DNA of 64,000 bases from Paracoccus maritimus (GTDB lineage: Bacteria > Pseudomonadota > Alphaproteobacteria > Rhodobacterales > Rhodobacteraceae), in contig NZ_JANAVZ010000004.1 of the NCBI RefSeq assembly GCF_025195095.1, forward strand, positions 186,001 through 250,000. The letters run 5' to 3'. Made by a program: the position numbers and the translations under genes. Under the pieces are notes generated by a model. That model did not search any database, was not told the DNA's origin, and saw nothing but the letters and a program-made list of their open reading frames with translations. Of the stretch, positions 1 through 8,709 are shown piece after piece (positions within the stretch are counted from its first letter, which is position 1; every line of letters begins with the position of its first letter).

Positions 1-159
1 CGGATCGGCAAACTGAAGAACTGCATCGCCTATGGTCCCGGCGTGCTGGACCTTGCGCATCAGCCGGATGAATGGATCGGCGTTCAGGACATGCTGGACA
101 GCGCCAAGGTGATGGCGCTGGTTCTTGAGGAATTGCTGACCGGACAGCCGCCCGGCTGA
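1..159 (+). CDS. M20-family metallopeptidase, C-terminal end only (partial)
   Basis: The window opens inside a gene; 52 codons remain before a TGA. The residual peptide has the pattern YGPGV followed by AHQPDEWI, which is how M20 zinc peptidases (acetylornithine deacetylase and succinyl-diaminopimelate desuccinylase relatives) close their catalytic domain, then a short amphipathic helix. The family call rests on this signature alone. The substrate cannot be told because the rest of the protein lies outside the window. Confidence 0.65.
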   Translation, partial: RIGKLKNCIAYGPGVLDLAHQPDEWIGVQDMLDSAKVMALVLEELLTGQPPG

Positions 160-247
160 CGGCTGATGCCCGATCAGGTCCGATGGCTCAGACAATCGCG
201 CGGATCATGCTATTGTCGGGATCAATCAACGAGTTCGGGACAGGTCG

Positions 248-2446
248 GTGCAGCGCAATCTGATACTAGTCGTTCACGGGATCGGCGAACAGACACCCGG
301 TCAGACGATCGACGCGCTGACCGGTGGCGCGATCCGTGAACTGGGCCTGCCGGGCCCGGTCGAAAGCCGGACCGAGATGATCGCCGAGGACCGCCCCGGC
401 GACCGGCAGTTGCGGCTGTTTCCCTGCCATATCCGGCGCACCACCCTGCCCGCCGGCCATGTGGGTCAGGCCGAGGAGCAGGAGGTTCTGGCCGGAGAGG
501 TCTATTGGTCCGACCTGTCGCCCGCCCCACGCGGCGCGGTCGCGACCGGGCTGGACCTGCTGCGCACCGTGCTGACGCTTGGCTATCTGGCGCTGGACAA
601 TGTCTCGCAAAGCGTCGAACCCGCGCATCGCTGGATCCGCGCCCTGGTGCATCTGTTCGTCTGGATCTTCTATGCGCTGATCGCGCCGATGAACGCGTTG
701 CTGCTGTTGGGGTCGATCCTGATGCTGACCGACAGCTTCATCATCCGGCTTGGCCCCGACACGCTGCAGGGGGCAACGCTGATGGCCATGCTTGGCGCGA
801 TCGCGGTGGCGCTGCACCTGGTATGGCGGTACCGGCTGCGGCGGCCCGAAAGCTCGTATCTCGAACGCTGCTTCATGGCGGGCATCGGCGGGCTGGGCGC
901 GCTGACGCTGATCGCGGGGCTGATGGTGCGGCTGGCCCTGCCCGACCGGCCGGAACTGGCGGTGATCGACCTGAACAACCCGCAGGCCTACATGCCCGCG
1001 ATCCCGCGCGAGCCGCCATTCTGGCTGGACTGGCTGCGCAAGGCGTCCTGCGGGTCGGTCGATCTGACGGCCTGCTGGAACCCGGCCTATCAGGACATTG
1101 CGGCCTTGCTGTGGGCGTTCACGATGCTGATGGCGCTGACCTGGCTTGCGGCGGTGGCGGTTCTGCTTGCGATGTTCGTGATCTCGGCCGTGACCGATCT
1201 CGGCGGGCTGCGCACGGCGGCGCTGGCGGGGGTGCCGCTGTCAGTGATCCTTGCCATCCAGCTTTCGCCGGACCTACCCCGGCTGCTGCTGTTGCTGGGG
1301 CTGCTGATCGCGGCGGGGGCGGTCTTCGCGGCCTGGGTCGCGCGTCAGGGCGGCGACGCGCTTGGCCGGATGACACGGCTGTTCGGACGGCGCGCGCGGA
1401 TCTATCTGCCGATCTGCAACGCGATGCTGTTCCTGTGGATGCTGATTTCGGCGGCGATCTGGTCGATCTTCGCGGAACTGATCCACAAGCTTGACGGTCC
1501 GCAGGGCGGCCAGACCCTGCTGAGCCAGCTTTATGCCGATTACTCGGGTCTCGCGACCAGCACCATGTCCTATATCGTCTTCGGGGTCGCGGGGCTGATC
1601 GTCGCTGGCGTGGTGCCGCTGCTGATCCGCCAGCGCCGGAAAGAGGCGCTGGCGCTGGACCCCGACAGTTGGCTGGACGTGTGGTGCGGACGGATCATCC
1701 TGAACCCGGTGCTGAACCTGCTGTTGATGTTCCTGATCCTGTGGATCGCCTTTGGCGGCGCGCTGCAGGCGGTGCGGACCGGGTTCGACGTGCTGGGCAT
1801 CGCCTATCGGCCCTGGAACAGCGACACGCTGATCGGTGGGCTGATCCGGTTCCACGAGACGATCAAGACCTATAACCCGATGGCCATCGCGTTGGTCGGC
1901 ATGGCCGGGGTGGCGGCCTATCGCGCAGCCGATTTCGTGTCATCGGCGCTGGGGGTGGCGCGCGACATCTCGGTCTATTCGGCGCGCACGCTGGCCTACA
2001 GCCCCGACACCCCCGAGGGGCGCAGCGCCTATGCGTCGCGGCAGCGGATCAAGGCGCGGTTTCACAGCGTGCTGGCGCATCTGTCGCGGCAATATCCGCA
2101 TGACCGGCTGATCGTCATCGCCCATTCGCAGGGCACCGTGATCGCCGCGCGGGCGCTGCAAGAGGTCGGGCCGACCGAAACGCCCACCTTTCTGGTCACC
2201 ATGGGATCGCCCCTGACGCATATCTACGGCCAGTATTTCGCGAACGGCTTCGACATGGCCGACCTGCCCCGGCAGACCCGCCGCTGGATCAATATCTATC
2301 GCTGCGATGATTTCGTGGGCACCGAGGTTCGGCTGCCCGGCGACAAGGTCGAGAACCACCGCGTCGCGCCGGGCGGCCATACCGGCTACTGGACCGATGC
2401 CCATGTCTGGATGACGGTCCGCAAGATCCTTGGTATCACCAGCTAG
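248..2446 (+). CDS. Large membrane protein with an alpha/beta-hydrolase (lipase-like) fold
   Basis: Start is a GTG, 732 codons. The N-terminus has the hydrolase strand and oxyanion segment LVVHGIGEQTPG, and near residue 620 there is a nucleophile elbow VIAHSQGT (GxSxG-type serine), followed by a strand and ITMGSPL-like segment (VTMGSPLTHIYGQ). Between these two halves of the hydrolase core lie roughly 400 residues with about eight hydrophobic stretches, so the hydrolase appears split by an inserted membrane domain. It probably acts at the inner membrane on a lipid or ester; no substrate can be named. It is convergent with the SpoIIAA-like gene, three bases apart. The product is otherwise unrecognised. 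Confidence 0.6.
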   Translation: MQRNLILVVHGIGEQTPGQTIDALTGGAIRELGLPGPVESRTEMIAEDRPGDRQLRLFPCHIRRTTLPAGHVGQAEEQEVLAGEVYWSDLSPAPRGAVATGLDLLRTVLTLGYLALDNVSQSVEPAHRWIRALVHLFVWIFYALIAPMNALLLLGSILMLTDSFIIRLGPDTLQGATLMAMLGAIAVALHLVWRYRLRRPESSYLERCFMAGIGGLGALTLIAGLMVRLALPDRPELAVIDLNNPQAYMPAIPREPPFWLDWLRKASCGSVDLTACWNPAYQDIAALLWAFTMLMALTWLAAVAVLLAMFVISAVTDLGGLRTAALAGVPLSVILAIQLSPDLPRLLLLLGLLIAAGAVFAAWVARQGGDALGRMTRLFGRRARIYLPICNAMLFLWMLISAAIWSIFAELIHKLDGPQGGQTLLSQLYADYSGLATSTMSYIVFGVAGLIVAGVVPLLIRQRRKEALALDPDSWLDVWCGRIILNPVLNLLLMFLILWIAFGGALQAVRTGFDVLGIAYRPWNSDTLIGGLIRFHETIKTYNPMAIALVGMAGVAAYRAADFVSSALGVARDISVYSARTLAYSPDTPEGRSAYASRQRIKARFHSVLAHLSRQYPHDRLIVIAHSQGTVIAARALQEVGPTETPTFLVTMGSPLTHIYGQYFANGFDMADLPRQTRRWINIYRCDDFVGTEVRLPGDKVENHRVAPGGHTGYWTDAHVWMTVRKILGITS

Positions 2447-2449
2447 GGA

Positions 2450-3559
2450 TCAGCTGTCGGGTGTTTGCGGCTTCTGTGGCGCGTTTTTTGCAGCAGGTTT
2501 GCGTCGTGTTGCGGATTTGGGGGTCGCGGATTTCGGGGCAGCAGCGGCCTTGGCCGTGGCGGCTTTCTCCGGGGCAGGCCCCGACGCCGAGGCGCCACCC
2601 GCCTTGCGCGATGCAGATCCTGTCGCGGCCCTGGATTTCGCGGCGGGCGTTGCCGCCGGCTTCGCGGGTGTCTTTCGCGCAGTTTTCGCCGCGGCCTTTG
2701 GCGCAGGCTTCGGCCGTTCCGGCGCGGGCTTCCGGTCGGGTGCGGCCGCAGCAGGCTGTGATCCGGCCTGCGGGGCCGCATCTGCCCGTGCCTCGGGCGG
2801 AGGCGCGGCTTCGGTCCCGCCTTCGCAGATCCATGCCTTGGCCGCGTCCATCGCGTCCGTGGGGAATACCGCGACCTCGCCCGGCATTAGCGGCGCGAAC
2901 ATCTTCATCCCGCGCGTGATCCAGCCGATATCGCTGACCACCGCCACGCGGGCGAAGCTGCGCCAGTGGGTCAGTCCCAGCCGCGCATCGTCCCACATCG
3001 CACCGGCGGTGTAATTCTCGAAATCCGGGCCAAGCTGCATCAGCAACCGCAGGCTGCCATGCGCGGCCTCTCTCTTGCGCACAAGCGGGATCAGCCGATC
3101 CTCGTAATCGCGCGAGGTCACCTCGCCGACCGCGCGGATCGCGATGACATTGTCGGGATAGCCGTCCAGAAGCACATATCCTTCGGGTTCCTTCTCGGGC
3201 GATCCGGCCCATGCGATCGCCTCGTCCTCTTGCCGGGCGTCGAAGTGGCGCACGCGGGCGCGCACGAAGATGTCGGCCAGGTTCGGCAACATCGCCAGCC
3301 CCATCCTGTCGGTGACGATCGCGACGCGCGGCAGGACCATCGCATGTTTCCGCACGACATCGAAATGCGCCTTCATCGCGGAAAGACCCTGCCAGTGCGG
3401 CAGCCCCTTCAGATGCACGACCAGCCCAGGCATCCGGTCATGGTCGTTCGCATAGGCGTCGATGGTCTGTCCCATCGCCTCGAATTCCGCGGCCGGGATC
3501 GTCCCCTCGGGCCGGGCCGTGATGACGTTTCTGGTGGCGTCCACTTGGATATTCAGCAT
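2450..3559 (-). CDS. Tandem SpoIIAA/STAS-like protein with a histone-H1-like tail
   Basis: I start the 369-residue protein at the ATG at 3559 because a GGAG sits eight bases upstream; the frame stays open further back but without a ribosome site. Residues 1 to about 125 and about 130 to 250 are two related units, each with the beta-alpha pattern of SpoIIAA-like (lipid-binding STAS type) domains, including the paired phrases VVHLKGLPHW and LLMQLGPDF. The last 110 residues are almost only Ala, Lys, Pro and Arg, resembling the basic tails of bacterial histone-H1-like proteins and suggesting nucleic-acid or polyanion contact. It lies 31 bases downstream of uvrD on the same strand and is probably co-transcribed. 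Function unknown. Confidence 0.65.
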   Translation of the reverse strand: MLNIQVDATRNVITARPEGTIPAAEFEAMGQTIDAYANDHDRMPGLVVHLKGLPHWQGLSAMKAHFDVVRKHAMVLPRVAIVTDRMGLAMLPNLADIFVRARVRHFDARQEDEAIAWAGSPEKEPEGYVLLDGYPDNVIAIRAVGEVTSRDYEDRLIPLVRKREAAHGSLRLLMQLGPDFENYTAGAMWDDARLGLTHWRSFARVAVVSDIGWITRGMKMFAPLMPGEVAVFPTDAMDAAKAWICEGGTEAAPPPEARADAAPQAGSQPAAAAPDRKPAPERPKPAPKAAAKTARKTPAKPAATPAAKSRAATGSASRKAGGASASGPAPEKAATAKAAAAPKSATPKSATRRKPAAKNAPQKPQTPDS

Positions 3560-3590
3560 TCGCTTGCTCCGCTTGCGGCCGCCCCGAAGA

Positions 3591-5969
3591 TCAGAACGGC
3601 ACGTCGTGGTCCTCTTCTGCCGGTCGAACATAACCGGCCTTGATGGTCTTGAAACCCGCCGCGAACTGCACGGTCAGCGTATCTTCGGCGATGCCCATGA
3701 TCTGACCTTCGCCGAACTTGGCGTGCACAACCTTGTCGCCGACCTTGAACGTCGTCGAGGGGGTCGCGTCGATGGTGATGGGCGCGCGGTGGACGGGGGG
3801 TTTTCGTTCGGCGGCGCGCGCCTGCATCCGCTTCCATCCGGGCGAGTTGTAGACATCGGCCTTGGCCGCGCGGTCGTGCATGTCGGTGCCGGCATTGGCC
3901 CCGGCGAAAGCCATCGCCGCACCGTAGCCGCCGCCGTAAAGACCGGGCGGCGTCAGCACCTCGACATGCTCTTCGGGCAGTTCATCGACGAAGCGCGACG
4001 GCATGCTGGATTGCCACTGGCCATAAAGCCGCCGGTTGCCCGCAAAGCTGATCGTCGCCAGGCGTTCGGCGCGGGTGATGCCGACATAGGCCAGCCGGCG
4101 TTCCTCCTCCAGCCCTCGGGTGCCCTGTTCGTCCATGGCCCGCTGGTTGGGAAACAGCCCGTCTTCCCATCCCGGCAGAAAGACGACCGGAAATTCCAGC
4201 CCCTTGGCGGCATGCAGCGTCATGATGCTGACCTGATCGACCGTCTCGCCCTCGTCGCGGTCCATGACCAGCGCGACATGTTCCAGAAATCCCTGCAGGT
4301 TGTCGAATTCCTCAAGCGCCTTGACCAGTTCCTTGAGGTTGTCCAGCCGCCCCGGCGCATCCGGGGATTTTTCGTTCTGCCACATCGCCGTATAGCCGGA
4401 TTCGTCCAGCAGGCGTTCGGCCAGTTCGACGTGACTGACGGTGCTGTCCAGCGCATCGGCATGCCAGCGCCCGACCACATTCACGAAGTCGCGCAGATTG
4501 GCCAGGCCCTTGCCGCCCAGATGTTTGTCCTCGACCACCATCCGCGCGCCTTCCAGCAAGCTGACGGCGTTCTGCCGCGCCACCGTCTGGATCGTCTTCA
4601 GGGCCTTGTCGCCCAGGCCACGCTTGGGCGTGTTCACGATCCGCTCGAACGCCAGATCGTCCTCGGGGCCGACGACAAGCCGGAAATAGGCCATGGCGTC
4701 GCGGATTTCCTGCCGCTCGTAGAAGCGCGGGCCGCCGATCACGCGGTATGGCAGGCCGATGGTCATGAAGCGATCCTCGAAGGCGCGCATCTGGTGCGAG
4801 GCCCGGACAAGAATGGCGATGTCGTTCAACCCGACCTGCCCCAGCGCGGCGCGATGCCCGCCATGAAACGCCTCGATCTCTTCGCCGATCCAGCGCGCCT
4901 CGGCCTCGCTGTCCCAATGCCCGATCAGGCGCAGTTTCTCGCCCGCTTCGGCATCGGTCCACAAGGTCTTGCCCAAGCGCCCCTGATTGGTCGCGATCAG
5001 CCCCGATGCCGCCGCCAGGATCTGCGGGGTGGACCGGTAATTCTGTTCCAGCCGGATCACCTGCGCACCGGGGAAGTCGGTCTCGAACCGCAGGATGTTG
5101 CCCACTTCGGCGCCGCGCCAGCCATAGATCGACTGGTCGTCATCGCCGACGCAGCAGATGTTCCTGTGCGCCTGCGCCAGCAGCCGCAGCCACATATACT
5201 GCGCCACGTTGGTGTCCTGGTACTCGTCCACCAGGATATAGCGGAACCGGTCCTGCCAGGTTTTCAGCACATCTGGATGGGCCTGGAACAAGGTGACGCA
5301 ATGCATCAGCAGATCGCCGAAATCGACGGCGTTCAGCGCCAGCAAGCGGTCCTGATAGGCCTGATAAAGTCGCCCGCCCCAGCCGTCGAAGGCAGCGGCC
5401 TCGCCCTTGGGCAGCTTGCCGGGTGTCAGGCAACGGTTCTTCCAGCCGTCTATCAGATGCGCCAGCTGCCGGGCCGGCCAACGCTTCTCGTCCAGGTTTT
5501 CGGCCTGGATCAGTTGCTTCATCAGCCGGATCTGGTCGTCCTTGTCCAGAATGGTGAAGCCGGGTTTCAGATGCAGTTCACCATTGCCGATCAGTTCGGC
5601 ATGCCGCCGCAGGATCTTGACGCTGATCGAATGGAATGTGCCCAGCCACGGCATCCCCTCGACCGTCTCGCCCAGAAGCCGTCCGATCCGGGTCTTCATC
5701 TCGCGCGCGGCCTTGTTGGTGAAGGTCACGGCCAGGATCTGCGCCGGCCGAGCCTTTCCCAGCATCAGCAGATGCACGATCCGGGTGGTCAGCGCACGGG
5801 TCTTGCCGGTCCCGGCCCCCGCCAGCATCAGCACCGGCCCGTCCAGAACCTCGACCGCGGCGCGCTGCGCGTCGTTCAGCCCGTCCAGATACGGCGCGGG
5901 CCGTGCGGACATGGCCCGCTGCGACAGGGGCACGCCATCGAAATCGTCGGAATCGTCCAGAAGCTCCAT
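3591..5969 (-). CDS. uvrD: ATP-dependent DNA helicase UvrD/PcrA
   Basis: A superfamily 1A 3'-5' helicase acting in nucleotide excision repair and mismatch repair. All motifs are present: AGAGTGKT (Walker A, about residue 52), TFTNKAAREM (motif Ia), DEYQDTN (II), GDDDQSIYGWRGA (III), QNYRST (IV), TLHAAKGLEFP (V) and VGITRAER (VI). The final 60 residues form a Tudor-like tail (FKVGDKVVHAKFG), as in PcrA/UvrD proteins that bind RNA polymerase, pointing to transcription-coupled repair. At 792 residues it is slightly longer than E. coli UvrD. The start at 5969 has only a weak GACGGG upstream; the ATG about 19 codons later is an alternative. The SpoIIAA-like gene follows closely. Confidence 0.92.
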   Translation of the reverse strand: MELLDDSDDFDGVPLSQRAMSARPAPYLDGLNDAQRAAVEVLDGPVLMLAGAGTGKTRALTTRIVHLLMLGKARPAQILAVTFTNKAAREMKTRIGRLLGETVEGMPWLGTFHSISVKILRRHAELIGNGELHLKPGFTILDKDDQIRLMKQLIQAENLDEKRWPARQLAHLIDGWKNRCLTPGKLPKGEAAAFDGWGGRLYQAYQDRLLALNAVDFGDLLMHCVTLFQAHPDVLKTWQDRFRYILVDEYQDTNVAQYMWLRLLAQAHRNICCVGDDDQSIYGWRGAEVGNILRFETDFPGAQVIRLEQNYRSTPQILAAASGLIATNQGRLGKTLWTDAEAGEKLRLIGHWDSEAEARWIGEEIEAFHGGHRAALGQVGLNDIAILVRASHQMRAFEDRFMTIGLPYRVIGGPRFYERQEIRDAMAYFRLVVGPEDDLAFERIVNTPKRGLGDKALKTIQTVARQNAVSLLEGARMVVEDKHLGGKGLANLRDFVNVVGRWHADALDSTVSHVELAERLLDESGYTAMWQNEKSPDAPGRLDNLKELVKALEEFDNLQGFLEHVALVMDRDEGETVDQVSIMTLHAAKGLEFPVVFLPGWEDGLFPNQRAMDEQGTRGLEEERRLAYVGITRAERLATISFAGNRRLYGQWQSSMPSRFVDELPEEHVEVLTPPGLYGGGYGAAMAFAGANAGTDMHDRAAKADVYNSPGWKRMQARAAERKPPVHRAPITIDATPSTTFKVGDKVVHAKFGEGQIMGIAEDTLTVQFAAGFKTIKAGYVRPAEEDHDVPF

Positions 5970-6037
5970 CCCGTCAATCTAGGCGCGAAAGGCGAACAAG
6001 GGAAGTCTTCGTTCCCGCTTCGTTCCGATCCAGCCGA

Positions 6038-6072
6038 TTTTCTTCTTTGCCCGAATACCCCTTGGGGGTCCG
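6038..6072 (-). repeat. Intergenic repeat, copy A
   Basis: On the minus strand this 35-base stretch begins CGGACCCC, then has GGGGTAT, ends with CAAAGAAGAA, and contains a small CCCC/GGGG hairpin. A near copy lies on the plus strand at 23776-23810. It sits in the 139-base gap between folE2 and uvrD, where no other gene is seen. It looks like a short dispersed intergenic element; function unknown. Confidence 0.45.
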
Positions 6073-6108
6073 AGGGCAGACGGCCCCCGGCGATCGCGGG
6101 ACGCAATC

Positions 6109-7086
6109 TCAGGCGCGCAGCCCTGCGAAGGTCATCGGGTCCAGCGAGGCCTGGGCAAAGGTCGGACCATCGACCAGCAGGCTGACCGCGTCGTGGGAAT
6201 GCAGCGATTCCTGATGGCTGGCGATGACGCGGAAATCGCCGATCCGCGGATCGGCCTGCAATTCATGCGCAAAGGCGCGGACGGCGTCCTCGACGAAAAT
6301 CGGGTTCGAGGCATTCAGTTCGGCAAAGGCCTGTTCGTCCTCGCGCTTCACCATCACCTGCGTCTCGGTCGGCACCGCGCGACGGCACAGTTCGACCAGA
6401 TCCTCGAACCAGATCTTGTCGGGGCCCTTCATCACCGCCGAAATCCGCGCGACCGAACGCTGGCTGTGGGGCGTCGCCAGCCGCGACCGCGTTTCGCGGG
6501 CATGTTCGGAAAGTTCCAGCGAGCAGGGGCAGGTCGAGGAATAGACATAGTCGAAATGGACGATCCGCAGCCGGTCTCCGCGATGTTCGACCACCTCTTG
6601 CGCGATGTCGTAATATTGCCAGCCCGACAGGCCCGAGCGCAGCGAATCGACCCGGATCGGATAGGAAAACCGCATCTGGATGCGCGCGTCAAAGGCATCC
6701 AGATCGGCCTTGTAGTCGTCCAGCGCGGCCTCGAGCACCTTCAGGCTGAACAGGTGATCGGAATGGGCATAGAAGGACCGCATGATCCGGGACATGTTGA
6801 TGCCCTTGCGGTCGGCGTCCAGGCTGACCGTGCCGGTGACGCTGGTCTCCAGCGCGATCTCGCCCCCGCGATGAGAGGAATCCGGGCGGGTCTGATACCG
6901 GATCGGAAGCCGGAAATTCGAGATGCCGACATGCTGGATCGGCGCCCGCGCGCCGACGATCAGGCTGGCCGGGCCGTTCTGAAGATCGGGCAGCCCGGCG
7001 CGATAGGACTCGTCTGCGCGGAACTGGGAATCATAGTCGCGGATCAGCGCCGGATAGGCCGGGACCATCGGACGGGCTTCGGTCAT
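6109..7086 (-). CDS. folE2: GTP cyclohydrolase FolE2 (type IB)
   Basis: Catalyses the first step of tetrahydrofolate synthesis, GTP to 7,8-dihydroneopterin triphosphate. The 325-residue protein belongs to the metal-dependent IB family, not to FolE1: diagnostic segments are KGINMSRIMRS, SYPIRVDSLRSGLSGW and the metal-binding cysteine motif SSTCPCSLEL, plus HSQRS and SHQESLHSHDAV near the C-terminus. I choose the ATG at 7086 because GGAGG lies eight bases upstream; the in-frame ATG at 7101 has no ribosome site. FolE2 is often used under zinc limitation in place of the zinc enzyme FolE1. I did not find a convincing Zur site in the short upstream region. Confidence 0.93.
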   Translation of the reverse strand: MTEARPMVPAYPALIRDYDSQFRADESYRAGLPDLQNGPASLIVGARAPIQHVGISNFRLPIRYQTRPDSSHRGGEIALETSVTGTVSLDADRKGINMSRIMRSFYAHSDHLFSLKVLEAALDDYKADLDAFDARIQMRFSYPIRVDSLRSGLSGWQYYDIAQEVVEHRGDRLRIVHFDYVYSSTCPCSLELSEHARETRSRLATPHSQRSVARISAVMKGPDKIWFEDLVELCRRAVPTETQVMVKREDEQAFAELNASNPIFVEDAVRAFAHELQADPRIGDFRVIASHQESLHSHDAVSLLVDGPTFAQASLDPMTFAGLRA

Positions 7087-7170
7087 GCGGTCATCCTCCA
7101 TGGGACAGCGGACGCCAATATGGGGGCGTTTCGGCTGTTTCTAAAGAACAGGACCGCACAAATCATCCCA

Positions 7171-7202
7171 AAATACGGCGCACCGCCACGCTTTTGCGCC
7201 GT
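7171..7202 (-). terminator. Rho-independent terminator after metZ
   Basis: Read on the minus strand, ACGGCGCA (7202-7195) pairs with TGCGCCGT (7182-7175) across a 12-base loop and is followed by ATTTTG. It starts one base past the metZ stop, so metZ and folE2 are probably separate transcripts. Confidence 0.6.
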
Positions 7203-7203
7203 C

Positions 7204-8391
7204 CTAGCCCGCCAGCGCCCCGGTCAGATCGTCGATCAGATCCTGAGCATCCTCGAGCCCGATCGAGATCCGCAGCAACCCCGGCGTGATTCCCAGATGC
7301 GCCTTGGCCTCGTCCGACAGGCGCTGATGGGTGGTTGTCGCGGGGTGGGTAACGATCGACTTGGCGTCGCCCAGATTGTTCGAGATCCTGATGATCCGCA
7401 GCCGGTCCAGCGCGGCGAAGGCCGCATCCTTGCCGCCCGCAACCTCGAGCGCGATCATCGTGCCGCCCGAACCCATCTGCGCCATCGCCAGATCGTGCTG
7501 GGGATGGTCCGGCAGACCCGGATAAATCACCCGCGACAGCCCCGGATGATCCTGCAGCGCGCGGGCAATCGTCAGCGCGCTGTCGGCCTGCGCCCGGACC
7601 CGCAGATCCATAGTCGTCAGACCGTTCAGCATGATCCAGCTGTGGAACGGGCTGATCGCGCCGCCGGTGTGTTTCAGATACGGCTCTACCGTGTTGCGGA
7701 TATAGTCGCGGGTGCCGCAGATCACGCCGGCCAGTGCGCGACCGCCGCCATCAATATGCTTGGTGGCGGAATATACGATCACATCTGCGCCCTGATCGAC
7801 CGCGCGCGAAAAGACCGGCGTGGCGAAAACGTTGTCCACCACGACCGTCGCGCCGACCGCATGGGCCATGTCGGCCACCGATTTCAGGTCGATCACCTCA
7901 AGCCGCGGATTGGACACCGATTCGAAGAACACGGCCCTGGTGCCGGGGCGCAGCGCGGCCCGCCACTGGTCCAGATCGGTGCCGTCCACATAAGACACCT
8001 CGACCCCGAATTTCGCCAGCAGGTCCAGAACATAGAGGCAGGACCCGAACAGTGCCCGCGCCGCCACGACGTGATCGCCGGGCGCGCACATGGAGAACAT
8101 GGCGCCGTTGACGGCCGCCATGCCGCTGGCCGTGGCGAACGCATCCTCGGTCCCCTCCAGCGCGGCGATCCGATCCTCGAACATGCGGCTGGTGGGGTTG
8201 CCGTAGCGGGCATAGATGAATTCGTCGTCGCCCGTTCCCTGGAACCGAGCCTCGGCCTGTTCGGCGCTGTCATAGACGAAACCCTGCGTCAGAAAGATCG
8301 CTTCGGCCATCTCGCCATACTGGCTGCGACGGGTGCCGTGATGGACGGCCTGCGTGCGGGGGTGAAGACCCTTGGCGGATGTCACGCTCAT
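7204..8391 (-). CDS. metZ: O-succinylhomoserine sulfhydrylase (MetZ), PLP enzyme
   Basis: A Cys/Met-metabolism PLP-dependent enzyme that condenses O-succinylhomoserine with sulfide to form homocysteine (direct sulfhydrylation). The 395-residue protein shows YARYGNPTSRMFEDR at the N-terminus, VVDNVFATPVF, and the PLP lysine in YSATKHIDGGGR, where MetZ proteins commonly have SATKHIDG. The long open frame extends upstream to 8493, but the ATG at 8391 has AGGGA about nine bases upstream and gives the usual length. A cystathionine gamma-synthase role cannot be fully excluded from sequence alone. The 5' leader contains two tight hairpins. Confidence 0.85.
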   Translation of the reverse strand: MSVTSAKGLHPRTQAVHHGTRRSQYGEMAEAIFLTQGFVYDSAEQAEARFQGTGDDEFIYARYGNPTSRMFEDRIAALEGTEDAFATASGMAAVNGAMFSMCAPGDHVVAARALFGSCLYVLDLLAKFGVEVSYVDGTDLDQWRAALRPGTRAVFFESVSNPRLEVIDLKSVADMAHAVGATVVVDNVFATPVFSRAVDQGADVIVYSATKHIDGGGRALAGVICGTRDYIRNTVEPYLKHTGGAISPFHSWIMLNGLTTMDLRVRAQADSALTIARALQDHPGLSRVIYPGLPDHPQHDLAMAQMGSGGTMIALEVAGGKDAAFAALDRLRIIRISNNLGDAKSIVTHPATTTHQRLSDEAKAHLGITPGLLRISIGLEDAQDLIDDLTGALAG

Positions 8392-8470
8392 TCCTGAAGT
8401 CCCTTTCTGCGGTGGCAGAGGGTTAAACCTGCGGCAAAGGCCGCGCAAGCCTTTGGCGGCCGCAAAGGGC
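8392..8470 (-). promoter_or_regulatory. Structured 5' leader of metZ
   Basis: Reading toward metZ there are two adjacent stem-loops: CCTTTG/CAAAGG with a 7-base loop (8468-8450) and GCGGC/GCCGC with a CTTT loop (8444-8431). They are followed by the odd palindrome GGTTTAACC, then the ribosome site. Methionine genes in alphaproteobacteria are often under SAM-sensing leaders, but I could not match a known SAM riboswitch consensus here. Confidence 0.3.
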
Positions 8471-8614
8471 CTGGATGCACGTCGCCCGACCATGCGCGAA
8501 AGATTGCCGGCGCTGGCATGGACCCGACGCCAACGATTATCATGTCCCGTCAGAAAATCGCGTTCAGTCGCCCAAAACGATCATGAAAATTTCACAAAGG
8601 ACATAATAATCAAG

Positions 8615-8628
8615 AGGATATATATCCT
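8615..8628. promoter_or_regulatory. Perfect 14-base AT-rich palindrome upstream of the acidic protein gene
   Basis: AGGATATATATCCT equals its own reverse complement. It lies in an unusually AT-rich stretch about 85 bases before the start of the gene at 8710 and could be an operator or part of the promoter. The rest of the 8471-8709 gap shows no gene. Confidence 0.35.
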
Positions 8629-8709
8629 TAAAAGCTGACCAAAAGGACAAGTTGCCCGGAAAGGCTGCGGCGATATTTTGCCGACCACCTGCAATTGAGG
8701 AGATCGGTA

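Noticed and set aside
3462-6185. Long open frame opposite uvrD on the plus strand (about 900 codons)
   Set aside because: It mirrors uvrD codons in GC-rich DNA, has no family pattern and covers a gene with all helicase motifs.
6193-8397. Long open frame opposite folE2 and metZ on the plus strand
   Set aside because: It runs across two clear enzymes and a terminator; it is an antisense shadow.
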